This document shows, piece by piece, positions 17,719-27,349 of a DNA stretch of 64,000 nt. The notes under the pieces are model-generated. The model did not search any database. It was not told the origin of the DNA and saw only the letters and a program-made list of their open reading frames with translations. Source of the stretch: Coxiellaceae bacterium (GTDB lineage Bacteria > Pseudomonadota > Gammaproteobacteria > Coxiellales > Coxiellaceae); assembly GCA_029212925.1 (NCBI GenBank), contig JARGOB010000012.1, forward strand, positions 1 to 64,000, given 5' to 3'. How positions within the stretch are numbered: the first letter of the stretch is position 1; each line of letters opens with the position of its first letter. The translations under genes and the position numbers were made by a program.

Positions 17719-19038
17719 TTGATAAGTAAAGTATGGAGTCGCATGAAGCGCCGTTTAAGCTCAGATGAGCCGCAAGGTAACGGCTCTCCACAGGTCATTC
17801 CCGCCAAACAACACAAGATTAAACGTAAGAATGTGAGTCCGCATGCACTCAAGACCGTGCAGCGCCTGCAGCAAGCAGGTTTCCAAGCTTATTTGGTGGG
17901 CGGCAGTGTGCGTGATTTATTGTTGGACCGTAAACCGAAAGATTACGATGTAGCTACCGATGCTAGGCCTGGTCAAGTGCGTGCATTATTTAAGCGCAGC
18001 CGTGTGATTGGTCGTCGTTTTAAATTAGTACATGTGTATTTTAAAGGTGAGACCATGGAGGTGGCGACCTTTCGTGCCAGTGCCGATAAAGAAGTGCAGA
18101 GTCGTCAACACACCGAAGAAGGCATGATTGTGCGTGATAATGTGTTTGGCTCATTGGATGAAGATGCCTGGCGACGTGATTTTACCGTCAATGCTTTTTA
18201 TTATGATCCAACGGCAGATACTGTGTTGGATTATGTGGGTGGTATGCAAGATTTACGTTCGAAGACAGTAGCGGTGATTGGTGATCCGCAGGAGCGTTTT
18301 CAAGAAGACCCGATTCGGTTACTGCGCGCGATTCGTTTTGCCGCTAAGCTTGATTTTGAGTTAGAAGAGCAACTAAAGGAAGAGTTATTAAAATCACATG
18401 ACTTATTAAGCCAAGTGCCGGGTTCGCGCTTGTATGATGCTTTTATACAAGTGTTTTTTGCTGGTTACGCTGAAGCGATGTATCGTTGGATGTCAGATAC
18501 CGGTTACTTTAAAATTATGTTTGAGCAGACTTTCTGTTTGTTATCGCAACAAGAATACAAAGACTCCGCTACATTAATAGAAAACGCGATGCGTTCTACC
18601 GATAAACGTTACCATCAAGGTAAGTCGCTTAATCCTGGGTTTTTATTGTGTGTTATTTTGTGGCCGGCATTGCAGCAGGCGTTAAAGCATCATAAGAAAA
18701 AAGGGCAGCGTTTGCATCGTGCATTGCACGGCGCGATTGAGGAAGTGTTAGTGAATCATCAAGCGTCGATGTTGGTGTTACCGATGCGCATGATATCGAT
18801 GATCCGCCAGATCTGGTTATTGCAGTTTGCATTAAAGCAATGCAGGCCATCGCGGGTGCGCGGCATTATTAATCAGCGTTATTTTCGTGCGGCGTTTGAT
18901 TTATTGGAAATGCGAGCGGCTTTTGAGCCGGCTTTGAAAAAGGTGGTACAATGGTGGCACAAATTTCAGCAGGCGGATAAACCGCAGCGTGAAAAGATGA
19001 TAGAGGCATTACAGGAAGAGTCGCAGCGGAGGAAGTAA
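17719..19038 (+). CDS. pcnB: Poly(A) polymerase I
   Basis: A 439-aa protein of the class II nucleotidyltransferase family that adds 3' poly(A) tails to RNA and so promotes decay. The head domain has VGGSVRDLLL (residues 60-69) and the metal-binding DYD (D75, D77). The following VIGRRFKLVHV and DEDAWRRDFTVNA motifs are typical of PcnB and of CCA-adding enzymes; the basic tails and folK neighbourhood favour PcnB. The best start is TTG at 17719 with GTGAGG 5 nt upstream; ATG 17743 is an alternative. It overlaps folK by one base (TAATG), and pcnB-folK is a familiar gammaproteobacterial pair. Confidence 0.93.
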   Translation: MISKVWSRMKRRLSSDEPQGNGSPQVIPAKQHKIKRKNVSPHALKTVQRLQQAGFQAYLVGGSVRDLLLDRKPKDYDVATDARPGQVRALFKRSRVIGRRFKLVHVYFKGETMEVATFRASADKEVQSRQHTEEGMIVRDNVFGSLDEDAWRRDFTVNAFYYDPTADTVLDYVGGMQDLRSKTVAVIGDPQERFQEDPIRLLRAIRFAAKLDFELEEQLKEELLKSHDLLSQVPGSRLYDAFIQVFFAGYAEAMYRWMSDTGYFKIMFEQTFCLLSQQEYKDSATLIENAMRSTDKRYHQGKSLNPGFLLCVILWPALQQALKHHKKKGQRLHRALHGAIEEVLVNHQASMLVLPMRMISMIRQIWLLQFALKQCRPSRVRGIINQRYFRAAFDLLEMRAAFEPALKKVVQWWHKFQQADKPQREKMIEALQEESQRRK

Positions 19039-19515
19039 TGGAGCGCGTATATATAGGGATAGGCAGTAACCTTGAAAAGCCCATCGAGCAAGTGTACGAA
19101 GCGGTCGTTAGTATGATGGAGCTCGGCAGTACAGAGTGGTGTGGTGTATCCAGCTTATACATATCAAAGCCGCAAGGCCCACAAGATCAGCCAGATTTTG
19201 TTAATGCAGTAGTTGCCGTTGATACCGAGCTATCGCCGCGTGAATTGCTGCAGATTTTGCAAGCGGCTGAGCAGCAGCAAGGGCGGGTTAAGAATCGTCA
19301 TTGGGGTGAGCGCATCATTGATTTAGATATTCTTTTATACGGTAATGAGGTGGTGAATGAGCCGGATTTGGTGATTCCACACCCGCGCATGGAAGAGCGA
19401 CCGTTTGTGATGGTGCCTTTATTGGAAGTGGCGCTGGCTTTAAGTGATTTGACAGCACAACCCGATGTGGTAAAAGACTACATTGCAACCAATCCGCAGC
19501 ATATTGAGGGCGACA

Positions 19516-19541
<26 letters not shown>
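19038..19541 (+). CDS. folK: 2-amino-4-hydroxy-6-hydroxymethyldihydropteridine pyrophosphokinase
   Basis: A 167-aa protein that transfers pyrophosphate from ATP to 6-hydroxymethyl-dihydropterin in folate synthesis. Visible family motifs are YIGIGSNLE at the N-terminus, the HWGERIIDLDILLYG block with its two Mg-binding Asp residues, and PHPRMEERPFVMVPL. GGAGGAAG within the end of pcnB provides the ribosome site. The last 26 bases overlap the start chosen for coaD, so pcnB, folK, coaD and yfhL look like one tight operon. Confidence 0.95.
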
Positions 19542-20251
<710 letters not shown>

Positions 20252-20353
20252 AATGCTTAACGTCTGATTAATTACCTTCCCTTGGGATGATTCTCTTAAG
20301 AGCCTTTAGTAGTATGGTCACCATAAATGAGAGTAATGTAATGGTGAAGAGAG

Positions 20354-22078
20354 ATGAGTAGAGCAGGCGTTTTCCATTGGCACATTGAAAAATTATCTTC
20401 GCGTAAAGATGGCGAAGGAAGTAGAAGCTTGTTGCGTGTTATAGAAATGGATGGCGCTTCGCAAACGGGACACTATGGTGTTTATGCGTATGAGCAACGA
20501 GAAAAGCCTAACTATGCCGGTGTTCCTAGGCATCGCATATTCACCATGATGGCAGCGGATAGGAATCGTGTAAGGCGGCTCAAGCTAGTAGAGGGCAGTC
20601 GAGTAGAGGGAAGGGAAATGCCTGATACGGTAACACTGCAGCACTATCCGCCGGTATTATTTGCTAGTGTTGATACAAAACGTTTTGCTTTAGTTGTTGA
20701 GAGTTTGACAAAACTTGAAGCGTTGGCATGCAGAGTGGCTGGGAGCTTTATTAATAACGATAAGTTATTTTTAGTCAGGCAGCCTGATCAGGTAATTGAT
20801 CGGCCCGAGCGTAAGGTTTTTACAGCAGAATTATTACAGGCTTTTCTACCCTGTTTATATCAAGTTGCAGCCTATCAAAAAACCGTCAGCCCTCATCAGA
20901 CTGTCATGCAATTTTTAAAATTATTGCCACATTACAACGAAGCCGGTGGGTTAGACAATTTTAGTTTTGACATTGATTTTGATGCGTTGAAAACAGCAGA
21001 GTGTGTGCCGCAAGAGCGAGTGCTTTCAGCTGTGTATGCGCGCTTAGCGCAACAGCTGGTTAAATACTCGGAAGAAATGACAGTTGAACGTTATCTATCG
21101 CCCGATAAAAAAACCGATGCACAGGAAGCCACGATAGAGTGCCATGCAATACGAGCGATGCATACGGTATTGATGTCGGGTCGCAACCCTGTGAAAGCTG
21201 GCATGCCGCACGAATTAAATGTTTTTTATCGTCATCAGCGATTAAAGCGTTCGGTGTTGTTAAGTTGCCAACATCTATTGGAATATTTATCGGATTTCCT
21301 GTTGGAGTTAGAGCAGTTAGGAGATCCAGATAAATCCATGAGTGCTTTCTATGGCTTTTTTAAAAATATATTGCCAGCAGAGGTGATGAAAAAAGCTTTA
21401 AGGCAAGAGATGCAGGGCCTCACATCTGCAATGTGCAGATTGCTTGCAAGAAGAGACAGGCCTACTGATGATGTAATCATGGCTGCTAATTCTTGTCGAT
21501 TTATACCACCCGATTTGCCTGAAATAGACGAAGTTAAACAAGAGTTGAAAGCACTTCAGTATTCACTTAATGAAATTCAAATTGCTATGAAGATGAGAGA
21601 CGCATTTCAACCGACAGCGCCTACTGATTATTTTTATCTTGAATTAAGGGGGCGGTTAATTGCGTTAGTGGAGCCTTGGCAAAGGATTGATCCTGGCTTG
21701 GCCGGCTACATTAAAAAGCATAATGTGTTTTGTAATCCGTTTGAGCCAGCGTCGGGGCTTATTAAACCGCCCGTGGTTACCCGTGAAGAAGCGACGCGGA
21801 CAGCCGCAGCTGCATTACCCGTTTTTCCAGCCGTATCAGCGTCACCAGCCCTGTTGTCAACATCGCCGGCTCCATTAGGAAACACCTTGCAAGCTTCTCG
21901 TACGGCGTCGCAGCCACTGCATGTGATAGTCGAGATGCCAGGCTTCCCAGCCGTATCAGCGACATCAACACCGCCTCCGCCACTGATTCTTGATTCAGGT
22001 GGTGTGGACGATGAAGATGAAGAAGAAGTGTCGTCAACACGAGCTACACCAGGGAGTACACCAGGGAGCATGAAATGA
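20354..22078 (+). CDS. Hypothetical protein, paralogue of downstream split kinase
   Basis: A 574-aa protein of unknown function. Its first ~30 residues (HIEKLSSRKDG...LLRVIEM) resemble the start of the next gene (RVEKLPRDHAD...YRVIEL). Near residues 434-463 it carries LVEPWQRIDP...VFCNPF, which recurs at the end of the split kinase. I see no kinase catalytic loop here, so the protein has lost it or diverged. The C-terminal ~110 residues are Ala/Pro/Ser-rich, with a duplicated FPAVSA motif (exact DNA repeat around 21827-21841 and 21947-21961), and end in an acidic stretch. The stop overlaps the next ATG by 4 bp. Confidence 0.7.
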   Translation: MSRAGVFHWHIEKLSSRKDGEGSRSLLRVIEMDGASQTGHYGVYAYEQREKPNYAGVPRHRIFTMMAADRNRVRRLKLVEGSRVEGREMPDTVTLQHYPPVLFASVDTKRFALVVESLTKLEALACRVAGSFINNDKLFLVRQPDQVIDRPERKVFTAELLQAFLPCLYQVAAYQKTVSPHQTVMQFLKLLPHYNEAGGLDNFSFDIDFDALKTAECVPQERVLSAVYARLAQQLVKYSEEMTVERYLSPDKKTDAQEATIECHAIRAMHTVLMSGRNPVKAGMPHELNVFYRHQRLKRSVLLSCQHLLEYLSDFLLELEQLGDPDKSMSAFYGFFKNILPAEVMKKALRQEMQGLTSAMCRLLARRDRPTDDVIMAANSCRFIPPDLPEIDEVKQELKALQYSLNEIQIAMKMRDAFQPTAPTDYFYLELRGRLIALVEPWQRIDPGLAGYIKKHNVFCNPFEPASGLIKPPVVTREEATRTAAAALPVFPAVSASPALLSTSPAPLGNTLQASRTASQPLHVIVEMPGFPAVSATSTPPPPLILDSGGVDDEDEEEVSSTRATPGSTPGSMK

Positions 22079-23683
22079 GCCGAAGAAGTTATCGAGTAGA
22101 AAAACTGCCACGTGATCATGCGGACGCTGAAGCGGTTAGCCGTTATCGTGTGATTGAATTGCAATATGGTGGTATTGCAACGGGTCGGCAAGCCACCTAT
22201 GTTTCTGAACACAAGCCTGTATTAAGTGTTGAGGACAAAGAAAAGTTAAAGGGTAAGCTGGTGGGGCGGCATGAGCTGCTTCCAGGTGTTGAGCCATCAA
22301 AAGCACAAATGCGTAAGCCGCGTTATGCGCCACGTTACGGCTCCACAGCATTTATTAAAAAACTCACGCGGGCTGAGGGTGATGGTGGCGTGTTTCCAAA
22401 AAATTTAGCGTTGAAATGTTTTGTGCCTGAATCGGGTGAAGCCATTTCTGATACGCTGGTGCGAGCGGCGCAAGGCGCGACAGCTTTTTATATTGATGAG
22501 GGCGACGTGGCGGCTTGTTTTTCTCGAGGAGGGGGTGAAGCAGAAAAGCACTTTATGTTGATGCCATGGGGTGGTGATAAGGATTTTGAGGTGGTGCTGC
22601 ATGATAGATATAAGGGATAAACAATTGCCAAGCATTCCTGCTGTGCATTTACTGAAAGCATTTGAAAAGTTATTACGGCGAGTAGAAAGCTTTCATCGGC
22701 GTACTGGTATGTGTATTGGTGATATTAAGCCAAAAAATCTCATGCCGATTTATAATGACGCCAGTGAATTGGTTGATTTTATGTTCATCGATATGGATGG
22801 TGCTTTTTCAGACGATAAATTCTTTACACCTGAGTACCTTGCTGAGCAGGATTTTAAAGACATGCTGCTGGCTGGGAAGACGCACGTTGAGTCTTCTTTT
22901 CAGACGGATTTTCATAATTTGGCTGCCACCTGGGCGCAGGCGGTGTCGATGGCAACTGTAGAGGGGTATATTGGTATGGATGTAACATGGATTAAGCCTG
23001 TTGTTGTGCGTGAAGATGGGGCTACAGCTGTGTTGCTTAGAAATGTGCCCGTCATAGTATGTGACTTGCTTGGAGCCACAGCTGAAGCTCGTGCTGCCGA
23101 CAACATTGAATCACGAGCGGTGCGTTGGGTCTGGCAGAAGCTAGCAGATGGCATCAACCCCGTTGTTATTGAGCCGGCTGCTGGTATGACACATACACCG
23201 CTACAGCATTTTTTGTGTAATGACCGCTTAAAGTATCAGATTATTTCAGACTGTCAGCAGTTACTGAGTTATTTCGATCGTGAGATAGTATCGCCTGCCA
23301 GTGAAGTGGTGGCGCCAGATAGTCCGTTGACTGCTGCGGCAAGGAAGGCGAGATTGACAAGAGCATTTAATCGAGGCATGACCCCGGCAAAGCAGTCAGA
23401 ACGCGCATTGCAATTAGTGGGTGTCTTCTCAGAGATGCATATGCAAATGCATCAGCACCTTACTGAGTCCACGGATTTGACAGCTACACACTTTCAGCAA
23501 GCACGTGTGAAGCTGATGAGCTTGGTAGAGCCTTGGCAGCGAGACGATCCTGAGTTGATACAGTTTATTGCTGAAAATGGTCTGTTTGCTGATCCATTTG
23601 CTGTTTCGGCTGCCGCACCGACTGCGGCAGCAGGTGCTGCTGTTTCGGATGTGTCTAAATTGGATTTAAGTGCTGTGTTATAA
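22075..23683 (+). pseudogene. Kinase-like gene split by a +1 frameshift
   Basis: Two frames together make one kinase-like protein. Frame A (22075-22620, 181 aa) has the N-lobe with LALK (K114, the VAIK-lysine equivalent). Frame B (open from 22571 to 23683) has the C-lobe with GDIKPKN (D51, K53, N56 counted from 22571, the HRDxKPxN equivalent), IDMDG as a DFG-like site, and the C-terminal LVEPWQRDDP...PF module shared with the upstream gene. Dropping one G from the GGG near 22614-22616 joins the frames as ...YKDKQLPS. Alternatively, ATG 22601 in frame B, preceded by GAGG, could reinitiate. So this is a broken gene, a split two-polypeptide kinase, or a sequence error. Confidence 0.6.
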
Positions 23684-24499
23684 CGCATCAGGCTGACATT
23701 GTGGACAGATAAAGCTTGAACGTTGTTGTTGTATTAAGCGTTGAATGGGTGTTTTGCAGTGTCTGCAATCTTCTCCTTTACGACCATAGACCCACAGCTT
23801 TTGTTGGAAGTAACCGGGTTTGCCCTCGGCGTTACTAAAGTCCTTCAGGGTGGTGCCACCCGCTTCAATGGCCTGCTTTAGTGTTTTTTTGATCTGGCGA
23901 CATAATGCTTGGCATTGTTCGTAGCTGATTTGATTTGCCGGTGTCTGGGGGTGAATGCCGCAATGGAATAGTGCTTCATTGGCGTAGATATTACCGACGC
24001 CAACAACAATGTTCGCATTCATAATAACCGACTTAATGGCGGCTGATTTCGATTGGCATGCTTTATGTAGGTGTTGTGTGCTAAATGCCCTGGATAATGG
24101 TTCTGGTCCTAAGGAAATCAGTCTTGGGTGGTTGTCTGGCTCGTTTGTCCATAGTATTGCGCCGAAACGGCGTGGATCATGATAGCGGATGATGGTGTTA
24201 TTTTCGCTGATTATATCGACATGATCGTGCTTTTTTAGTGAGGTTTCATGATTAACAACGCTTAGGCTGCCTGACATACCCAAGTGGATTATTACCGTGC
24301 CATTACTGCTGTTGATCAGTATATATTTGCTTCTTCGGGTCACGGATAGGACAGTCTGTCCGCTCATTAGTTGGTTGATATCGCTGGGTATTGGCCAGCG
24401 CAGTTGCGGTTGGCGCACGATGATTTGTTTAATGCGTTGGTCTATTAGGTGGGGCTCGATGCCACGACGGGTGGTTTCAACTTCAGGCAGTTCTGGCAT
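23678..24499 (-). CDS. mutM: Formamidopyrimidine-DNA glycosylase
   Basis: A 273-aa base-excision repair enzyme that removes 8-oxoguanine and Fapy lesions, with AP-lyase activity. The N-terminal PELPEVE carries the catalytic Pro and Glu exposed after Met removal. The helix-two-turn-helix contains VGNIYANEALF, and the C-terminal zinc finger is C-x2-C-x16-C-x2-C (CRHC...CPQC). Its stop overlaps the convergent split kinase by 6 bp. It lies downstream of rpmB and rpmG on the same strand, with a palindromic repeat between rpmG and mutM. This order is common in gammaproteobacteria. Confidence 0.97.
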   Translation of the reverse strand: MPELPEVETTRRGIEPHLIDQRIKQIIVRQPQLRWPIPSDINQLMSGQTVLSVTRRSKYILINSSNGTVIIHLGMSGSLSVVNHETSLKKHDHVDIISENNTIIRYHDPRRFGAILWTNEPDNHPRLISLGPEPLSRAFSTQHLHKACQSKSAAIKSVIMNANIVVGVGNIYANEALFHCGIHPQTPANQISYEQCQALCRQIKKTLKQAIEAGGTTLKDFSNAEGKPGYFQQKLWVYGRKGEDCRHCKTPIQRLIQQQRSSFICPQCQPDAL

Positions 24500-24507
24500 T
24501 TTTCTCT

Positions 24508-24539
24508 GTCATCCCGGACTCGATCCGGGATCCAGTATT
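24508..24539 (-). repeat. REP-like palindromic repeat, copy 1
   Basis: The sequence starts GTCATCCCGGACTC and continues through GATCCGGGATCCAG, with CCCGGA/TCCGGG arms. It fills the gap between rpmG and mutM and reaches rpmG's stop codon. Two related copies lie at 25185 and 42883. It could form a hairpin in the rpmG-mutM transcript. Confidence 0.8.
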
Positions 24540-24753
24540 ATTTAAACTTATTATTCTCTTTAAATTCAACGTGCATACCAGTTTTACCAGTAGCTGGATC
24601 ATGGGCACGTGGATCATATTTCTTAATCTTCATTTTATCAGGTGTATTACGCTTGTTTTTAACAGTCGTATAGTAGTAACCGGTAGGTTTACCTGATTTA
24701 TTTTTGGCAGTTGATACCAGTTTAATTTTTTCTCTTACGCTACTTTTAGCCAT
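24538..24753 (-). CDS. rpmG: Ribosomal protein L33, extended form
   Basis: A 71-aa basic protein of the large ribosomal subunit. [26 protein letters not shown] and KKYDPRA are the L33 core. It is longer than the usual ~55 residues, with extra residues in the first loop (NKSGKPT) and a longer C-terminal part between YDPRA and HVEFKE. It has no Cys pairs, so it is the zinc-independent type. It directly follows rpmB (11 bp gap), and its stop abuts a REP-like repeat. Confidence 0.93.
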   Translation of the reverse strand: MAKSSVREKIKLVSTAKNKSGKPTGYYYTTVKNKRNTPDKMKIKKYDPRAHDPATGKTGMHVEFKENNKFK

Positions 24754-24764
24754 GATTTAATTCC

Positions 24765-25007
24765 TTACGATTTCTTGTCGCGAGCAAGTTTTTTGATACG
24801 TTCTAGCACTACATCGATACCGAGTTTATCGATGATACGCAAACCCTTAGCCGATACAGTTAAACTAACGTAACGTGCTTGGCTAGCGACCCAGATACGG
24901 CGCTTTTGCAGATTAGGTAAGAAACGGCGACGCGTCTTGTTTTGCGCGTGTGATACGTTATTACCTGCTTGTGGTCTTTTTCCGGTGACCTGACATACTT
25001 TCGACAT
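24765..25007 (-). CDS. rpmB: Ribosomal protein L28
   Basis: An 80-aa basic protein of the large ribosomal subunit. The N-terminal [28 protein letters not shown] is cut from the typical L28 pattern, followed by NLQKRRIW and the C-terminal [12 protein letters not shown]. It is the first gene of rpmB-rpmG-mutM and has a near-consensus promoter upstream. Confidence 0.97.
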   Translation of the reverse strand: MSKVCQVTGKRPQAGNNVSHAQNKTRRRFLPNLQKRRIWVASQARYVSLTVSAKGLRIIDKLGIDVVLERIKKLARDKKS

Positions 25008-25048
25008 GGTTTTTACCCTTGATTCGACAAATTGCTTGCAAGTCGGAC

Positions 25049-25077
25049 TTTATACCAAAATCTACCCAGCACATCAA
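25049..25077 (-). promoter_or_regulatory. Sigma-70-type promoter of rpmB-rpmG
   Basis: On the minus strand, TTGATG (25077-25072) and TATAAA (25054-25049) are exactly 17 bp apart. Transcription would begin near 25042, about 35 nt before rpmB. Confidence 0.7.
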
Positions 25078-25184
25078 GCGTTTGCGTGCAAACGATTGGC
25101 TTTTGTCTGTTATTGGTGAGCTTTGCTCATAACTTATTGATTACTAACATGCTTAGCGGGGTGAAGCCATTTAGCTCCTCAGCT

Positions 25185-25217
25185 GTCATCCCGGCCCCCG
25201 AACCGGGATTCAGTATT
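25185..25217 (+). repeat. REP-like palindromic repeat, copy 2
   Basis: GTCATCCCGGCCCCCGAACC followed by GGGATTCAGTATT; related to the copies at 24508 and 42883. It lies in the 466-bp rpmB-dut gap, which otherwise holds the rpmB promoter and the structured element at 25274. Confidence 0.8.
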
Positions 25218-25273
25218 ATCAAGCGGTGTTTAATTGCCGCACGGTATACAAAATTAACTGCGTTGATTTGGCA

Positions 25274-25375
25274 AAGGCTGTCAGGGGTACCTTTCGAGCG
25301 GCGTGTGGTATAGGGATGTAAGGGAACACGAGGGCAGGGAGGCCCGTTCGGGAGAAAGGTATCGCTGACAGCCTT
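25274..25375 (+). repeat. Structured dispersed element, copy 1
   Basis: A 102-bp element with imperfect terminal inverted repeats of about 22 bp (starting AAGGCTGTCAGGGGTACC). Inside are a CGTGT/ACACG-bounded loop holding GTATAGGGATGT, and a GGGC-AGGGAG-GCCC hairpin. Related elements lie at 53671-53771 (minus) and 56439-56544 (plus). The arms differ between copies but stay complementary. The inner hairpins resemble CsrA/RsmA binding sites. Confidence 0.75.
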
Positions 25376-25473
25376 GTAAACTGCCATGAGTATTAATTTT
25401 TTATGGCGTCAGCACCCTTGCATATGTGAAGCCACTCTCTGTATTATATGGCGCTCAACATCAAGGAGCAGTC

Positions 25474-25974
25474 ATGTCAGCAACGATTGAACAAGCAGCG
25501 CCAGCTCAAACAGCTAGCCTAGTAAATGTACAGGTCAAAATTATCGATAGCCGAATGGGCACCGAATTTGAATTACCAGCTTATGCAACCGATGGTTCAG
25601 CAGGATTAGATTTGCGCGCATGCATTGATGCGCCGGTGGTATTGCAGCCGCGTCAGCCGCAACTGATCAGTACCGGGATCGCTATTTATTTAGAGTCTCC
25701 ACAATTAGCCGCTATGATTTTGCCGCGTTCAGGTTTGGGTCATAAGCATGGTGTGGTGTTAGGTAATTCCGTTGGTTTAATTGATTCCGATTATCAAGGG
25801 CCATTAATGGTGTCGTGTTGGAATCGCAGTAGCGAGCCTTATACGGTTAACCCTGGTGATCGTATTGCACAATTGGTGGTGGTACCGGTACTGCAAGCAC
25901 AATTTAATGTAGTTGAAGAATTTGAACAAACAGAACGAGGTGAAGGTGGCTTTGGACACTCAGGAAAGAACTAG
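25474..25974 (+). CDS. dut: dUTP diphosphatase
   Basis: A 166-aa trimeric dUTPase that converts dUTP to dUMP plus pyrophosphate, keeping uracil out of DNA and feeding dTMP synthesis. Conserved motifs in order: [10 protein letters not shown] (40-49), [33 protein letters not shown], and the Gly-rich [11 protein letters not shown] tail that closes over the active site. The frame opens at 25426, but AAGGAG sits just before ATG 25474, so I start there. It is ~15 residues longer than usual at the N-terminus. It overlaps the phosphomannomutase gene. Confidence 0.95.
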   Translation: MSATIEQAAPAQTASLVNVQVKIIDSRMGTEFELPAYATDGSAGLDLRACIDAPVVLQPRQPQLISTGIAIYLESPQLAAMILPRSGLGHKHGVVLGNSVGLIDSDYQGPLMVSCWNRSSEPYTVNPGDRIAQLVVVPVLQAQFNVVEEFEQTERGEGGFGHSGKN

Positions 25975-27349
25975 TACGTTGCGCGAAATTTTTCGTGCTT
26001 ATGATATTCGTGGTTTAGTGGATACGCAATTAACAGCCGACGTGGTGTATTCCGTAGGGCGTGCGTTTGCTAGCGAAGCCGTGGCTAAAGGCCAAACGCA
26101 AGTGATTGTGGGTTACGACGCTAGGCCGTCGAGCCCATCGTTCAAGCAAGCGATGTGTGATGGTTTGATGCAAGGCGGTGTGGATGTTATTGATATAGGT
26201 CTAGTGCCAACACCGGTGTTGTATTATGCAACGCATCAACTGCCGACACAGTCAGGTATTATGATTACCGGTAGCCATAACCCGAGTAATTACAACGGCA
26301 TCAAAATGGTGTTGGCGGGTAAGACCTTAAATACAGATGCGATTGATCGCTTATATCAGCGTGTGATTGATGAAGACTTTAGTGTGGGTCAAGGCAGTTA
26401 CAGCGAAACTGAAATTTTAGAACAATACATTAATGATGTAGCGTCGCGTTTAACGTTAAAGCGTCCACTAAAAGTCGTCATTGACTGCGGTAATGGCATG
26501 GGCTGTGTTACGGCGCCAAAATTATTGAAAAAATTAGGTTGTGAAGTGATTGAGTTGTATTGCGATGTGGATGGCACGTTTCCAAACCACCACCCCGATC
26601 CAACCGTGACTGAAAACATGCAAGACTTAATTGCTAGTGTGAAAAACAACAATGCCGATATTGGTTTAGGTTTTGATGGTGATGCGGATCGCATGGGCGT
26701 GGTATCGGATCAAGGTGAGATCATTTGGCCAGACCGTTTAATGATGTTATTTGCTGATGATTTACTGCAGCATAAGCCAGGGGCCACCGTGGTATTTGAT
26801 GTGAAGTGTTCAAGTAATTTAGCGCGAGTAATTAAAGACAAAGGCGGTGAGCCGCTGATGTGGAAAACGGGTCACTCTATATTAAAAGGTAAGATGTTAG
26901 AAATTGATGCCGCCTTAGCGGGTGAGTTAAGTGGTCATATTTTTTATCGCGAGGGTTGGTTTGGCTTTGATGATGGTGTGTATGTAGCGGCGCGTTTGTT
27001 GCAAATATTATCGGAACGTCAAGACAGTGTGCATCAACTGTTCGCGCAATACCCGGATGGTGTCAATACACCTGAAATTAAAGTGATGGTACCAGAAGAG
27101 CATAAGTTTGCAGTGGTCGAAGCCTTGGTTAACGCCATGGCGGATACGCCGAATGCAACTGTGACGACTTTGGACGGTATTCGTATTGATTATGATGACA
27201 CGGCATGGGTATTGGTGCGTGCATCGAATACTACGCCATGCTTAACGGTAAGATTTGAAGCAAAAGACATGGTGCGATTGCAGCAGTTGCAGCAAGAGAT
27301 CCGTCGGCAATTATTATTGATTGAACCGAACATGGATATTCCCTTTTGA
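25946..27349 (+). CDS. algC: Phosphomannomutase/phosphoglucomutase
   Basis: About 467 aa. It interconverts mannose-6-P/mannose-1-P and probably glucose-6-P/glucose-1-P, feeding GDP-mannose and LPS sugars. The phosphoserine loop TGSHNP, the Mg-binding DGDADR, the sugar-binding GELSGH and the phosphate-binding RASNTTP are all present, as in AlgC. The frame is open from 25913. GTG 25946 has GAGG 5 nt upstream and leaves the normal ~14 residues before FRAYDIRG, so it is preferred. The start lies inside dut; dut-algC is a conserved neighbourhood. It partners manC at the window's right end. Confidence 0.93.
   Translation: MALDTQERTSTLREIFRAYDIRGLVDTQLTADVVYSVGRAFASEAVAKGQTQVIVGYDARPSSPSFKQAMCDGLMQGGVDVIDIGLVPTPVLYYATHQLPTQSGIMITGSHNPSNYNGIKMVLAGKTLNTDAIDRLYQRVIDEDFSVGQGSYSETEILEQYINDVASRLTLKRPLKVVIDCGNGMGCVTAPKLLKKLGCEVIELYCDVDGTFPNHHPDPTVTENMQDLIASVKNNNADIGLGFDGDADRMGVVSDQGEIIWPDRLMMLFADDLLQHKPGATVVFDVKCSSNLARVIKDKGGEPLMWKTGHSILKGKMLEIDAALAGELSGHIFYREGWFGFDDGVYVAARLLQILSERQDSVHQLFAQYPDGVNTPEIKVMVPEEHKFAVVEALVNAMADTPNATVTTLDGIRIDYDDTAWVLVRASNTTPCLTVRFEAKDMVRLQQLQQEIRRQLLLIEPNMDIPF

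Noticed and set aside
21706..22212. 168-aa minus-strand frame with Gly/Ala-rich composition
   Set aside because: It mirrors the Ala/Pro-rich tail of the 574-aa gene on the other strand.
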